From the NCBI RefSeq assembly GCF_014639235.1, contig NZ_BMFU01000002.1:576361-640360 (forward strand): DNA of 64,000 nucleotides, read 5' to 3'. Of this stretch, positions 8,852 through 17,045 are shown one piece after another; within the stretch, counting starts at the first letter, position 1, and each line of letters begins with the position of its first letter. The notes below the pieces were generated by a model, which was not told the origin of the DNA, ran no database searches, and saw nothing but the letters and a program-made list of their open reading frames with translations. Both the position numbers and the translations under genes were made by a program. The stretch comes from Paenibacillus silvae (GTDB taxonomy: Bacteria > Bacillota > Bacilli > Paenibacillales > Paenibacillaceae).

Positions 8852-10900
8852 TTATTGCTGTTTATATACCCGAACATAATCCACCTGCATGGTTGCAGGA
8901 ATATCCGAAGCATCCGGAATGCGACCACCATCGAAATTACCGCCGATCGCCAAGTTCATGATTAAATAGAACGGTTCATCAAATGGAGCATTCGGGTTGT
9001 TCGGTGCAGCTGCAGACGACCACTGCTGATTGGTAACTTTATAGAAGAATTTGCCGTCCACGTACCATTTGATGTTGTCCGGTTCCCAAACTACAGAATA
9101 TACATGATAATCGTTAGCAATCGTTTGTCCTGCGGGGAAGTGATACTCTCCCCCTGCATACTGATTGGCAGGCCATTGTCCGCCAAAGTGAATCGTTCCG
9201 CTGGTTGTTCCAGGCAGACGACCTCTTGCCTCCATCACGTCAATTTCACCTGATGCAGCCCATGTGCCATATACCGAATCTTGCGGCAGCATCCAGAGTG
9301 CAGGCCAGACGCCATCCCCTGTAGGCAGCTTGGCACGGAAATCGACACGCCCGTACTTCAAGGATAACTTGTCTTTGGTATTCACCTTACCAGAGGCATA
9401 TTTCGCAAAACGATTCGGGTCTTGAGGGAATGATTGGTTACTATGTGTTGCACGAATATTTAATTTTCCATCCTGAACAAAAATATTTTGCGGACTGGTA
9501 GTGTAGTGCTGCATCTCCGCGTTGCCCCAACCCCAGGTTCCCGGATCATCATTGAGATAATACCCTGTTTCTATATTCCATTTGCTTGTATCCAGCGCAG
9601 AACCACTGAACTCATCCTGCCAAATCAGATTCATGCCTTCAATCGCCGGATTGTTCGGTGTACCGATGGAGATGTCTTCCTGGTCCGAACCATCGGGACG
9701 CGGGGCATCCGGGTTGCCAATGAGTGTATAGTTCACATAGTTGCTGCCCACGTTTCCACCGGGCTGTCCGTTAAGCGGATAGCCGATTCGAATTTGCATA
9801 TTTTCCTGAATAGGTCGGAACCATAGACCATAGATATGATCGGCCCAGTATCCCCACTGATTGGCATCGGAAATCGGATTGTAGCCATTGCCGGAATACG
9901 TAAATTTACTTTGACCACTATTACTTAAGTCTACCCATTGACCATTGATATTGATTTGGTATACAAAATGTTGTAATTCCTTCGCAATAGGTGCGCTCCC
10001 GTCAATCTTGGGCAATGGGATACCTGTGGAACCGCTTTCATCTGCTGTGAAAGTTGTCCCTTCATAGGCAGTAACTACGAATGAATTACGCACAGGTTCA
10101 TTGAATGTAATGGTGTAAATAATATTCGCGGCCGATGTTTTGGACTGCAGCTTGACGTGAATAGATTCGGTTACGTTAAACCAATATCCTCCTCCACCCT
10201 CAGTGAATTGGCCGAAATTCTGATCGTAAATCCAGCCGCTGGCTGCGTTATTGTCAATATCAATCCACGTGTTGCTCTGCACAGGTTTCACATACACCTT
10301 GAGATCCTGAGCGACGGCTTCATAGGTGACTGATGGATTATTGTTAAAGGTGGGATACGTGAAGCCGGCGCCTCCGGTGCTGCTGGCAATGATGTCAGGC
10401 CCCTGTGTAGGGCTCATTGCTGTGATTGTTGTTTCGTTAATGTTTTGAAAAACCAGTCGATAATCAAGCTTTATTCCGTTCGCTTTGGAATACAATTGAA
10501 CATCGGTTGTTGTGGAGAGAGTGAACCAATATCCATGAAATCCGGCGTCAGTCCAGTGCCCCCAGTTTTGGTTGTACGTAAATCCTTCCGCCTGATCAAT
10601 ATCCACCCATTGGCTTCCTACCTTCACATTAACACCTAAATCCCCGCTCACTTCGCTCCATGAAGCAGAACCCCCGTTAAACTTAGGCATCACGAACCCG
10701 AAACTGGCCTTGCCAACCCCGGATTTGGATATGACAGGTCCGTCAGCAGACGAAAAGTACTCCATGGACGTAATCGTCTTCCCGGCAGCCCGAGCCGTTG
10801 AGCCGGGCCCAAGTAAAACACTCGCCAGCATGATGAATACGAGCATCACACCCATCCTTCTGTATACCAATTGCCTCTCCCTGCAAGCAGCCGATTTCAT
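8852..10900 (-). CDS. Secreted GH16 endo-beta-glucanase with three N-terminal repeats
   Basis: This 682-residue exported enzyme likely cleaves beta-1,3 (laminarin-type) or mixed-linkage beta-glucan outside the cell. Residues 1-39 are a signal peptide (cleavage near ARAAG). Three tandem repeats of about 115 residues follow (about 43-165, 166-283, 284-398). Each carries a WVDI/WIDI/WVDL strand and later a GYWF/GYWF/GLWF segment after a W- or F-centred turn. The GH16 domain spans about 424-682 with the catalytic motif EIDVME: nucleophile E552, D554 and acid/base E557. The IWQDEF opening and VDYVRVYKQQ end are typical. The start has GAAGGAGG before the ATG. The repeats may bind glucan or the cell surface; I do not recognise them as a named binding module. 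The gene is monocistronic. Confidence 0.92.
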   Translation of the reverse strand: MKSAACRERQLVYRRMGVMLVFIMLASVLLGPGSTARAAGKTITSMEYFSSADGPVISKSGVGKASFGFVMPKFNGGSASWSEVSGDLGVNVKVGSQWVDIDQAEGFTYNQNWGHWTDAGFHGYWFTLSTTTDVQLYSKANGIKLDYRLVFQNINETTITAMSPTQGPDIIASSTGGAGFTYPTFNNNPSVTYEAVAQDLKVYVKPVQSNTWIDIDNNAASGWIYDQNFGQFTEGGGGYWFNVTESIHVKLQSKTSAANIIYTITFNEPVRNSFVVTAYEGTTFTADESGSTGIPLPKIDGSAPIAKELQHFVYQININGQWVDLSNSGQSKFTYSGNGYNPISDANQWGYWADHIYGLWFRPIQENMQIRIGYPLNGQPGGNVGSNYVNYTLIGNPDAPRPDGSDQEDISIGTPNNPAIEGMNLIWQDEFSGSALDTSKWNIETGYYLNDDPGTWGWGNAEMQHYTTSPQNIFVQDGKLNIRATHSNQSFPQDPNRFAKYASGKVNTKDKLSLKYGRVDFRAKLPTGDGVWPALWMLPQDSVYGTWAASGEIDVMEARGRLPGTTSGTIHFGGQWPANQYAGGEYHFPAGQTIANDYHVYSVVWEPDNIKWYVDGKFFYKVTNQQWSSAAAPNNPNAPFDEPFYLIMNLAIGGNFDGGRIPDASDIPATMQVDYVRVYKQQ

Positions 10901-11122
10901 ACATTCTCCTCCTTCGAATCATTTTTCCAATCCATTATCAATAAGGAAAAAGATTACAGATTGGATATCTCTATTCTACCGAAAAGAAGAATGCGCTGAA
11001 AGTTATATTTAAAATTTGTTTTAGCCTGCCAACTCATTCTATGAATAAAAAGAGATGATTCCTTTACAACCTTCACCCTTGCATTATCTAACCGCCGGAT
11101 GGGCATCTTAACCGGATGATAC

Positions 11123-11331
11123 ATGTACGCGAAGGAGTGGTATACCATACAGCACATTAATGATTGGTTAAAACACATTGCGCATGACTACATTTTAATT
11201 ATTATCGCTGCTTTGCTTTTTTTGCAGTCAAAGCAGTAATTGGCTGGTTTACGTACAAGCATTATGATCAAAAATTAGATGCGTTAGCCAACAAAATAGA
11301 CCGTTTGCTTGAACAACATAAAACAGATTAA
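11123..11331 (+). pseudogene. Small membrane protein gene broken by one-base frameshift in a T run
   Basis: The ATG at 11123 opens a frame (MYAKEWYTIQHINDWLKHIA and on into a hydrophobic helix) that stops at 11239. Directly after the T run at 11217-11223, the next frame continues as AVKAVIGWFTYKHYDQKLDA and runs to a stop at 11331. One extra T (8 instead of 7) would join both into a 69-residue protein with one membrane helix and a charged C-terminal helix. This may be a true frameshift, a phase-variable tract or a sequencing error. No ribosome site is convincing for the ATG, so the start is uncertain. It precedes the CBO0543-like gene in the same direction. Confidence 0.5.
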
Positions 11332-11410
11332 CCGTCGGATTTTAATAATCGATGTGAAGGACACTGCAGCTCGGATTCGTTGGCTCGTTTAACGTTTGGA
11401 GGAAAATACA

Positions 11411-11878
11411 ATGATCGGTAACATCATTATAGGCTTGCTACTCCCCCTCTTGTTAGGTGTATGGATTTTACGGCGACATTACAGTTTTCTCGTACTTTAT
11501 TATCCGCTAGGGGTAGCAGTATCTGCCTGTATTAACAATATCGGATTTAATTTTTTCTGGAATATCCTGCCGAATACACGTAATCAGTCTTTTGCAGCCC
11601 TTCCAATGGATCTCGGCATATACCCGATTACAGGCTGCATTATGATATATATGATTCAGGTCAGACGGAAAAGGCCATGGCCCGCCATATTCGTTTCATC
11701 CCTCTTGTTAACGTTGATCGAATGGACGGCCAAGATGATGGGACATGTCATTTATTTTAATGGGTGGAATATCTTCTGGACCTTCTGGTCTTACTTCCTT
11801 CCCTTTGTGCTCGCTTACGGATACAGTAAACTATTAAAGTTTACCTTTCCAGAGCGTTCAGAAGAGGGCTCCATCTAA
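11411..11878 (+). CDS. CBO0543-like integral membrane protein
   Basis: This 155-residue protein is almost entirely hydrophobic, with about five membrane helices, and resembles the CBO0543 family of Firmicute membrane proteins of unknown function. Visible features are the N-terminal helix MIGNIIIGLLLPLLLGVWIL, the RRKRPWP basic loop near residue 91 and GWNIFWTFWSYFLPF near the end. The ATG at 11411 is preferred over a TTG five codons upstream, because TTGGAGG overlaps the latter and lies eight bases before the former. It sits between a broken small membrane gene and a ferritin-like gene, all on the plus strand. No function can be assigned. Confidence 0.6.
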   Translation: MIGNIIIGLLLPLLLGVWILRRHYSFLVLYYPLGVAVSACINNIGFNFFWNILPNTRNQSFAALPMDLGIYPITGCIMIYMIQVRRKRPWPAIFVSSLLLTLIEWTAKMMGHVIYFNGWNIFWTFWSYFLPFVLAYGYSKLLKFTFPERSEEGSI

Positions 11879-11990
11879 AGAATGAAGTACGCATAAAATT
11901 TAAACTGTCTTCAGCAAAATATGCCAAATCGGATTAACGCTTCTAGGCATATGTGCATATCCTAATCCACAATGGTTATGGAGGGATAGT

Positions 11991-12461
11991 ATGTACACAG
12001 CGTATCATTACTTTTACAGAAACACATTTACACCCGTATGGGCAACTTCGACAGCAGAAGCACTGGGGTTAATTCAATCGGCTGTTCAGGGAGAACGAAA
12101 CGATGAGATGTTCTATGACGCTCTCATTCGGATGGCCCCTGACTCTCACCAAGTGGCTATCATTACAAGCATTCGCGATGATGAGCGCGGACATAACATG
12201 ATGTTCAGACAAATGTATAAGGACCTCACAGGTCAGGAGATCACAGGGGTCAGCAGTGAAGCCCCGGAAACGGTCTCATCCTATCTTGGCGGATTGCAGA
12301 AGGCATTCCAGGGCGAGCTTGCTGCGGTCGAGAAGTACAGAAAAATATGGTTTGGTCTGCCCTATGGCATTTACAAGGACACCGTATGGGGCATTATTCT
12401 CGATGAACAGAAACATGCAGACAAGTACAATAATCTCATTATTTACAATATGCCTAAATAA
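11991..12461 (+). CDS. Ferritin-like (rubrerythrin-type) four-helix protein
   Basis: This 156-residue protein is predicted to be all-helical. The carboxylate/His pattern of ferritin-like di-iron proteins is partly visible: Q/E in LIQSAVQGERND, DDERGHNMMF near residue 64-72, E in AFQGELAAVEKY near 108, and ILDEQKHADKYNN near 140. Together these can supply two E-x-x-H style motifs. The ribosome site GGAGGG is well placed. No rubredoxin domain is present. The role could be oxidative-stress protection or iron handling, or a sporulation-related structural role as in some Paenibacillus proteins of this kind; sequence alone does not decide. A strong terminator lies 90 bases downstream. Confidence 0.65.
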   Translation: MYTAYHYFYRNTFTPVWATSTAEALGLIQSAVQGERNDEMFYDALIRMAPDSHQVAIITSIRDDERGHNMMFRQMYKDLTGQEITGVSSEAPETVSSYLGGLQKAFQGELAAVEKYRKIWFGLPYGIYKDTVWGIILDEQKHADKYNNLIIYNMPK

Positions 12462-12488
12462 TTTCGCAGCTCGGGACTCGTCATCAAA

Positions 12489-12722
12489 AAGGGGCTTTCT
12501 CAAAAGATCTCAAAAACACACATTGGTGAAGAGAACTAACACCAATACATCCAAACGGGACAAAGCAGAGGTTTATCTTGCTTTGTCCCGTTTGCGTTTT
12601 TCCACCATTAGAAATGCTTGCTCGACACTTCCATTTTACCAAGGAAATGCTTTTTTTGTAGTGCAATTTTGGAGAACCGGGTTGGTCCTAGCCACTTTAT
12701 GACTTTATGGGACAGCCCCTTA
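12489..12722. mobile_element. Putative 234-bp MITE or insertion-sequence remnant
   Basis: The left end AAGGGGCTTTCTCAAA and the reverse complement of the right end, AAGGGGCTGTCCCATA, agree at 13 of 16 positions, giving terminal inverted repeats around 234 bases without a transposase. The interior holds a 15-bp hairpin terminator. The right-end sequence recurs at 24235-24255 in the same orientation. Ends beginning GGGGCTGTCCC resemble those of some bacterial insertion sequences (from memory, unchecked). No target duplication was established. Confidence 0.4.
12553..12601 (+). terminator. Strong terminator downstream of the ferritin-like gene
   Basis: A 15-bp perfect stem, AAACGGGACAAAGCA with TGCTTTGTCCCGTTT, closes an 11-base loop and is followed by GCGTTTTT. 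Confidence 0.85.
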
Positions 12723-12781
12723 CCTTGAATAACTATTTAAAGTCGACTGAGCTGGCTGGATTTATCGGAGAAGGAGTGCAC

Positions 12782-14368
12782 TTAGGCCTGCAGTTCATCC
12801 TTGGTCCAGTGCAGTTGGACGCCGAGGGCAATCAGCTGCTGCTGATAGGCCTCAAGATGCGTTGCTAACTCCCTGACCTTAGCTGGCTCTACCTGCTGCT
12901 TGATGGAATAGGCCGCGAGCGTTCCCGCCGCTTCGCCTATATTCCATTCGGTTGGATGAAGGCGGTAGCAGCCGTTCGCGATCTGGGTCATGGATATGTT
13001 CTTGCAGGCTGGAAGCAGGTTCTTGACCCGCACCGGAATCAAAGCGCCCAGTGGAATCTCGTAAGGATGGTTCGGAATATAGAAAGTCCGCTTGCTTACC
13101 GTGGTAGGATGAAGATCTAGATGATAGCTGCCTACGCCCACGCTGTCCTCATAACGCTTCGGTCCCTCTAGCCCGCGCAGCTCCTTGCTCACATCCTGCT
13201 CGGCTATAGTGTACAGGCCGCAGATGCGCCGGGATTCCCGGATGTAAGGTGCCTTGGCCAATCCATCCTCTGTGCCAAGCACATCCCCGCGCAGCCGCAC
13301 GCCTGGATAGCCCTTTCCGCCGTCCAGACGGGGCGCTTCGGTCTGAAGCCAGTACACGAGTGAGAGGGTGAGCTGCCGCGCTCCCTCCAGATGTAGTTCT
13401 CGTTCCTCCGACGATACGCCGATAATGGGTCCGGCATAATAATCGTTCAGCGCCCAGTTCAGTAGCGTGACTTCGCCGTCATTCAGCGGCTCGGTCCAGA
13501 TAGCCGGGTCCACGATCCGCCGGTAATCCCACAACGAGACAATTCCCTGATCATTCGGGAACATCGTGAACTGCTTTAGCTTGCTCGTATCATCAGCATC
13601 CGAAGCGAACCAGCTCAAGATCGGATGCTGCGAGAAAGATGGGACATATTCGCGCCAGTAATCATAATCTCTTGGGCGCGGAATCGTGTAGTCCCCGCCC
13701 TCAACATAGTCCACGGCCGCAACATGAGTGATGGACTGCATATCGAGCGGGTCCGCTTCCTCCAATGCATGAGGTTCCCCTGTCTCGCTGCGGGCTTCTG
13801 CGCCGCTGACATGCTCTACTCCAGCAAGCGGCAGCAGATCGCCGCATTCTGTGGCATCCAGATAGTAGTCCCCGCGCAGCCGGATCAGGTTACCGCCCTG
13901 CCCCTGCCGGACAGTGACTCCAGTAACATGATCCCCTTCAGTATCAGCCGCCACTGGCACCGTATGATAGAACACCTCGATCCGCCCGGTGTTCACGTAT
14001 GGAGCCAGCATCTCTTGGAGAACAGCCAGCGCCACCTTCGGCTCATGCGCCAGCCGGCTGACCCAACCGTTCCCTGGATTCAGCACGGGATTACTTCGGG
14101 CTTCATTCGTAAGGGGATAATTTCGTCTGTAATAGTTCCTGACCCTGCTGCGAAACTCCTGGTATGAGGCCGTGCTGCCCGATTGCTCAATCCAGCGGTG
14201 CTCATCGGGCGGTACAGCCTGCGATGTTAATTGCCCGCCTAGCCAGTCTGTCGCCTCCGTAACAATCACGCGCAGCCCAGCCTTGGCAGCTGCAAGCGCA
14301 GCCGCGGTTCCGCCGAGACCTCCGCCGATAATTACAACATCCGCACGCTTCTCCTCTCCACTAGCCAT
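12782..14368 (-). CDS. FAD-dependent oxidoreductase of the FAD_oxidored (PF12831-like) type
   Basis: This 528-residue cytoplasmic flavoprotein ends the island operon. The dinucleotide-binding fold is at residues 9-45 (ADVVIIGGGLGGTAAALAAA, then VTEATDWLGGQLTSQ), the signature of this poorly characterised family found in many glycan-utilisation clusters. Further along, YYLDATECGDLLPLAG (near 165-180) and the C-terminal ACKNISMTQIANGCYRLHPT (around 458-477) are typical second FAD-contact regions. AAGGAGGAGAGG lies before the ATG; the first eight bases overlap the ROK gene end, so the two are translationally coupled. Base composition is GC-rich like the rest of the island. The context suggests oxidation of a sugar or aglycone released from the imported glycoside, but no substrate is established. 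Confidence 0.8.
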   Translation of the reverse strand: MASGEEKRADVVIIGGGLGGTAAALAAAKAGLRVIVTEATDWLGGQLTSQAVPPDEHRWIEQSGSTASYQEFRSRVRNYYRRNYPLTNEARSNPVLNPGNGWVSRLAHEPKVALAVLQEMLAPYVNTGRIEVFYHTVPVAADTEGDHVTGVTVRQGQGGNLIRLRGDYYLDATECGDLLPLAGVEHVSGAEARSETGEPHALEEADPLDMQSITHVAAVDYVEGGDYTIPRPRDYDYWREYVPSFSQHPILSWFASDADDTSKLKQFTMFPNDQGIVSLWDYRRIVDPAIWTEPLNDGEVTLLNWALNDYYAGPIIGVSSEERELHLEGARQLTLSLVYWLQTEAPRLDGGKGYPGVRLRGDVLGTEDGLAKAPYIRESRRICGLYTIAEQDVSKELRGLEGPKRYEDSVGVGSYHLDLHPTTVSKRTFYIPNHPYEIPLGALIPVRVKNLLPACKNISMTQIANGCYRLHPTEWNIGEAAGTLAAYSIKQQVEPAKVRELATHLEAYQQQLIALGVQLHWTKDELQA

Positions 14369-15314
14369 GCTCCCTCTCCTCCTTGTCCCGGCAGGTATCC
14401 CCGCCTCTGCCTATCTCAACTCGGTGCAGCTTCTCCAGTGCCAACCGGGCCGCACCAAAGCAGCCGGCACGGTTGCCCAGCTTGGCAGGCACGATCCGGC
14501 CAGCCAGTTTTTCGCCTGCCTTAGCGACCAGCAGCGGCCACCAGACGGCGCGGCTCTGGATAACGCCTCCCCCAATAATAATCAACTCGGGGTCTACCGC
14601 TGCCCCAATATCAGCTGTCACATGTGCCAGATACGCAGTATAGCGCTCCAACACCGCCCACGCAGCCGTGTCGCCCTGCTCAGCCGCTTCCATAACCTCA
14701 CGGCCGTGCGTATATTCCCGGCCAGTCTCCTCCCTTGCCAGCTGCAGCAGCGCGCGGCCAGACACATATTGCTCCACGCAGCCCCGCTTACCGCAATTGC
14801 AGGGGCGACCATCTGGCACCAGCAGGCTGTGGCCCCAGTCGCCTCGGTTCAAAGAGTCCCAGCGCAGCAGCAGCCCGTCCGCCATATTAGCCCCACCGAC
14901 CCCGGTGCCTAGGGTCAGCATGAACAGGTTCGTCCGGCCGCGCCCGGCGCCCAGCCAGGCCTCGCCCAGCAGCGCGGCGTTGGCATCATTATCGGCCGCC
15001 GCAGGACGGCCAAAGGCATCCTCCACCCACTGAGTAAGTTGCACTCCTTGCCAGCCGGGCAGATTATCGGTGGCGTAGACCACCTCGCCGGAGTCTGCGT
15101 TGATCAGGCCCGCCGAGGCAATCCCGACTGCCTTCACCGCGGGATGCCCAAGGAGCAGTTCCTCAACGAGGCTGTGAAGCTGGTTGAGGATCGAATCCCG
15201 GCCCAGCCGGGCCTCCGTATCGCGCACGGCTTCCGCTAGAACGGCCCCCTCTTCATCGGTAACAAGCCCCTTAATGCCTGTCCCCCCGATATCTACACCT
15301 ATGACTTGCCACAT
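14361..15314 (-). CDS. ROK-family sugar kinase (candidate N-acetylmannosamine or N-acetylglucosamine kinase)
   Basis: This is a 317-residue ATP-dependent hexokinase-fold protein. The phosphate-1 motif VIGVDIGGTGIKG opens it, DNDANAALLGEAWLGAGRG carries the catalytic Asp, and LTLGTGVGGA binds phosphate. The ROK zinc motif is CNCGKRGCVEQY. The usual E-x-G-H metal/substrate motif reads DWGH, a conservative Glu-to-Asp change. There is no N-terminal DNA-binding domain, so it is a kinase and not a repressor. The ATG at 15314 is chosen because GTGGAGGCGG precedes it; an upstream in-frame ATG at 15365 has no separate site. Lying next to nanE, it most simply supplies ManNAc-6-P (NanK role), but GlcNAc released by the GH84 enzyme is an equally good substrate. 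Confidence 0.85.
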   Translation of the reverse strand: MWQVIGVDIGGTGIKGLVTDEEGAVLAEAVRDTEARLGRDSILNQLHSLVEELLLGHPAVKAVGIASAGLINADSGEVVYATDNLPGWQGVQLTQWVEDAFGRPAAADNDANAALLGEAWLGAGRGRTNLFMLTLGTGVGGANMADGLLLRWDSLNRGDWGHSLLVPDGRPCNCGKRGCVEQYVSGRALLQLAREETGREYTHGREVMEAAEQGDTAAWAVLERYTAYLAHVTADIGAAVDPELIIIGGGVIQSRAVWWPLLVAKAGEKLAGRIVPAKLGNRAGCFGAARLALEKLHRVEIGRGGDTCRDKEEREHG

Positions 15315-15489
15315 TCGCACCGCCTCCACTACTACGTCTGTATCAAGCGGAAACGGCTTTGCCATCCTTTTGGGAAGGCACCGTTTCAGTTCTTAAGTGT
15401 CACCTCATATTTCTCATTTGCCTGCTTTCTGGCGGCATACAGCCGGTATATTGGTGCATCATTTATTATCGTTTCATTTCTCCCACAAT

Positions 15490-16323
15490 TTAATATATCC
15501 GGTCAATAACTGCCCGGGCAGTCAGCTCCTTCATCCGCTTGGTCTCTTCTCCATGCAGGCGCTCCAGTCCCTGGCACAGCAGGTCAATAATGAACAGCTG
15601 TGAGATCTTAGCCCCGACAGAGCCGCCCTCCAGCGGCGACTCCTTCCCGGCGGTAAGCAGTACAATGTCGGCAATGGAAGCAATCGGGGACTTCGCATAA
15701 TTGGTCATGGCAATGATCTTGGCCCCGTTCTGTTTCGCCTTCATCAGCATGTCATTCGTATCCAGCGTGCTGCCGGAGACACTGATCCCCACAGCAACGT
15801 CCCCCTCCCCCATCGTGACCGCCATCATCGACTGGATGTGGCTGTCAGAATTTGCTTCAACCCGCCGCCCGATACGCAGAAAGCGGTTCTTGGCTTCCAG
15901 TGCTGTGATTCCTGACGAACCTACGCCGAAGAACTGGACAAACCGAGCCTGGTCCAGATCATCTACGGCCTGCTGCAGCTGCTCCCGGTCAAGCATCCCC
16001 AGGCTGGATTGCAGCACACCAACCATCGAGGCATACAGATGGTCGGCATAGTCACCTTCGCCTGTCCCCTGCTCTCCATGATGCTGGGCTTGACGCTTCG
16101 GCAATCCCTGGGCAAGCATCAGCTTGAAATCCTGATATCCCTTGAAGCCGATCTTGCGGCAGAAGCGCATCACCGTAGTCTCGCCCGTTCCTGCGAAGTC
16201 AGCCAATTCGGTGACTGACAGATAGATCAGATTGTCCGGGTGCTCCAGTACACAACGGGCAACCTTCTGTTCTGATTTGGTCATTGAAGGATAATACGTA
16301 TTAATCCGGTCATTCATTTCCAT
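15490..16323 (-). CDS. RpiR/MurR-family transcriptional regulator with SIS domain
   Basis: In this 277-residue regulator, residues 1-75 form the RpiR-type helix-turn-helix (TKSEQKVARCVLEHPDNLIY, then FAGTGETTVMRFCRKIGFKGY). The C-terminal half is a SIS sugar-phosphate-binding domain (GVGSSGITALEAKNRF, GISVSGSTLDTNDMLMKAK, AMTNYAKSPIASIAD). Such proteins usually sense amino-sugar phosphates, for example MurR with MurNAc-6-P. The gene begins inside the last codons of nanE (14-base overlap), so it belongs to the island operon and is the obvious local regulator. The ligand is probably an intermediate between the kinase and NanE, which is an inference. A gap of 175 bases to the ROK gene follows and shows no gene. 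Confidence 0.9.
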   Translation of the reverse strand: MEMNDRINTYYPSMTKSEQKVARCVLEHPDNLIYLSVTELADFAGTGETTVMRFCRKIGFKGYQDFKLMLAQGLPKRQAQHHGEQGTGEGDYADHLYASMVGVLQSSLGMLDREQLQQAVDDLDQARFVQFFGVGSSGITALEAKNRFLRIGRRVEANSDSHIQSMMAVTMGEGDVAVGISVSGSTLDTNDMLMKAKQNGAKIIAMTNYAKSPIASIADIVLLTAGKESPLEGGSVGAKISQLFIIDLLCQGLERLHGEETKRMKELTARAVIDRIY

Positions 16324-17002
16324 TGCGGTTCATCCTCACTTTTCTCGCCGCTGCTGCGAACGGCTGGGTAATCAGTTGCGGCCGGGTAATGGCCGAGCCT
16401 ACCACGACCGCGTAGGCTCCCAGGTCCAGCGCCGCTTCCACCTGAGCGGGCTGCGTGATCCGGCCTTCGGCAATGACCGGAATCTTCAATCGCCGGGCAG
16501 CTTGTTCCAGCAGCTCTAGATTCGGTTCCTGCTGCTGCCGCGAATAGGGCGTATACCCCGACAAGGTGGTCGAGACACAGCTTACCCCCAGCAATTCGGC
16601 ATAGACCGCTTCCTCCAGCGTAGAGATATCCGCCATTGAAGCGGCCGGGCTTGTGCTCAGCAGGTCTATGATCTGTTCCAATGTACACCCCCCAGGACGC
16701 CTCTGCAAGGTTCCGTCAAAAGCAATAATATCGGCTCTGGCTTCCAGCAACTCTTCTATCTCCCGCAGTGTAGGCGTAATGTAGACGGAGGAACCAGGGT
16801 AATCGCGCTTCACGATGCCGATCACCGGCAGCGAAACCGCCTGCTTGATCGCCCTTACATCTGCTGCCCCGTTCGCCCGGATGGCAATAGCTCCTCCCTC
16901 CGCAGCCGCTACGGCCATCCGGGCCATGATCTCCGACCCGTGCAGCGGCTCATCCGGCAACGCCTGGCAAGAGACAACTAATCCGAGGTGTAGGCTTTCC
17001 AT
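16310..17002 (-). CDS. nanE: N-acetylmannosamine-6-phosphate 2-epimerase
   Basis: This 230-residue TIM-barrel enzyme converts ManNAc-6-P to GlcNAc-6-P. Family marks: LVVSCQALPDEPL near the start, AIRANGAADVRAIKQ, IGIVKRDYPGSSVYITPT carrying the catalytic Lys, IIAFDGTLQRRP, MADISTLEEA, STTLSGYT and PVIAEGRI. These are present in order and at normal length. The start is uncertain: ATG 17002 fits the family, but its nearest GGTGGGG is 18 bases upstream, and an in-frame GTG inside that stretch is possible. The gene follows the DUF4127 gene by about 45 bases and overlaps rpiR. No nanA (sialate lyase) or sialic acid transporter is nearby, so the ManNAc probably has another source than sialic acid. 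Confidence 0.93.
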   Translation of the reverse strand: MESLHLGLVVSCQALPDEPLHGSEIMARMAVAAAEGGAIAIRANGAADVRAIKQAVSLPVIGIVKRDYPGSSVYITPTLREIEELLEARADIIAFDGTLQRRPGGCTLEQIIDLLSTSPAASMADISTLEEAVYAELLGVSCVSTTLSGYTPYSRQQQEPNLELLEQAARRLKIPVIAEGRITQPAQVEAALDLGAYAVVVGSAITRPQLITQPFAAAARKVRMNRNGNE

Positions 17003-17045
17003 TATACTTTTACTCAGGGTCCCCACCTTCTCTCTTATATTATAA

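Noticed and set aside
12489..12722. Complete insertion sequence
   Set aside because: At 234 bases with no transposase frame it can only be a remnant or a non-autonomous element.
13625..14167. Open frames opposite the island FAD oxidoreductase and ROK genes
   Set aside because: High GC creates long spurious frames; the minus-strand proteins have all family motifs.
15315..15489. Small gene between rpiR and the ROK kinase gene
   Set aside because: Only very short frames are present (for example ATG AAA CGA stop), and the in-frame extension of the kinase to 15365 lacks a ribosome site; the gap is treated as non-coding.
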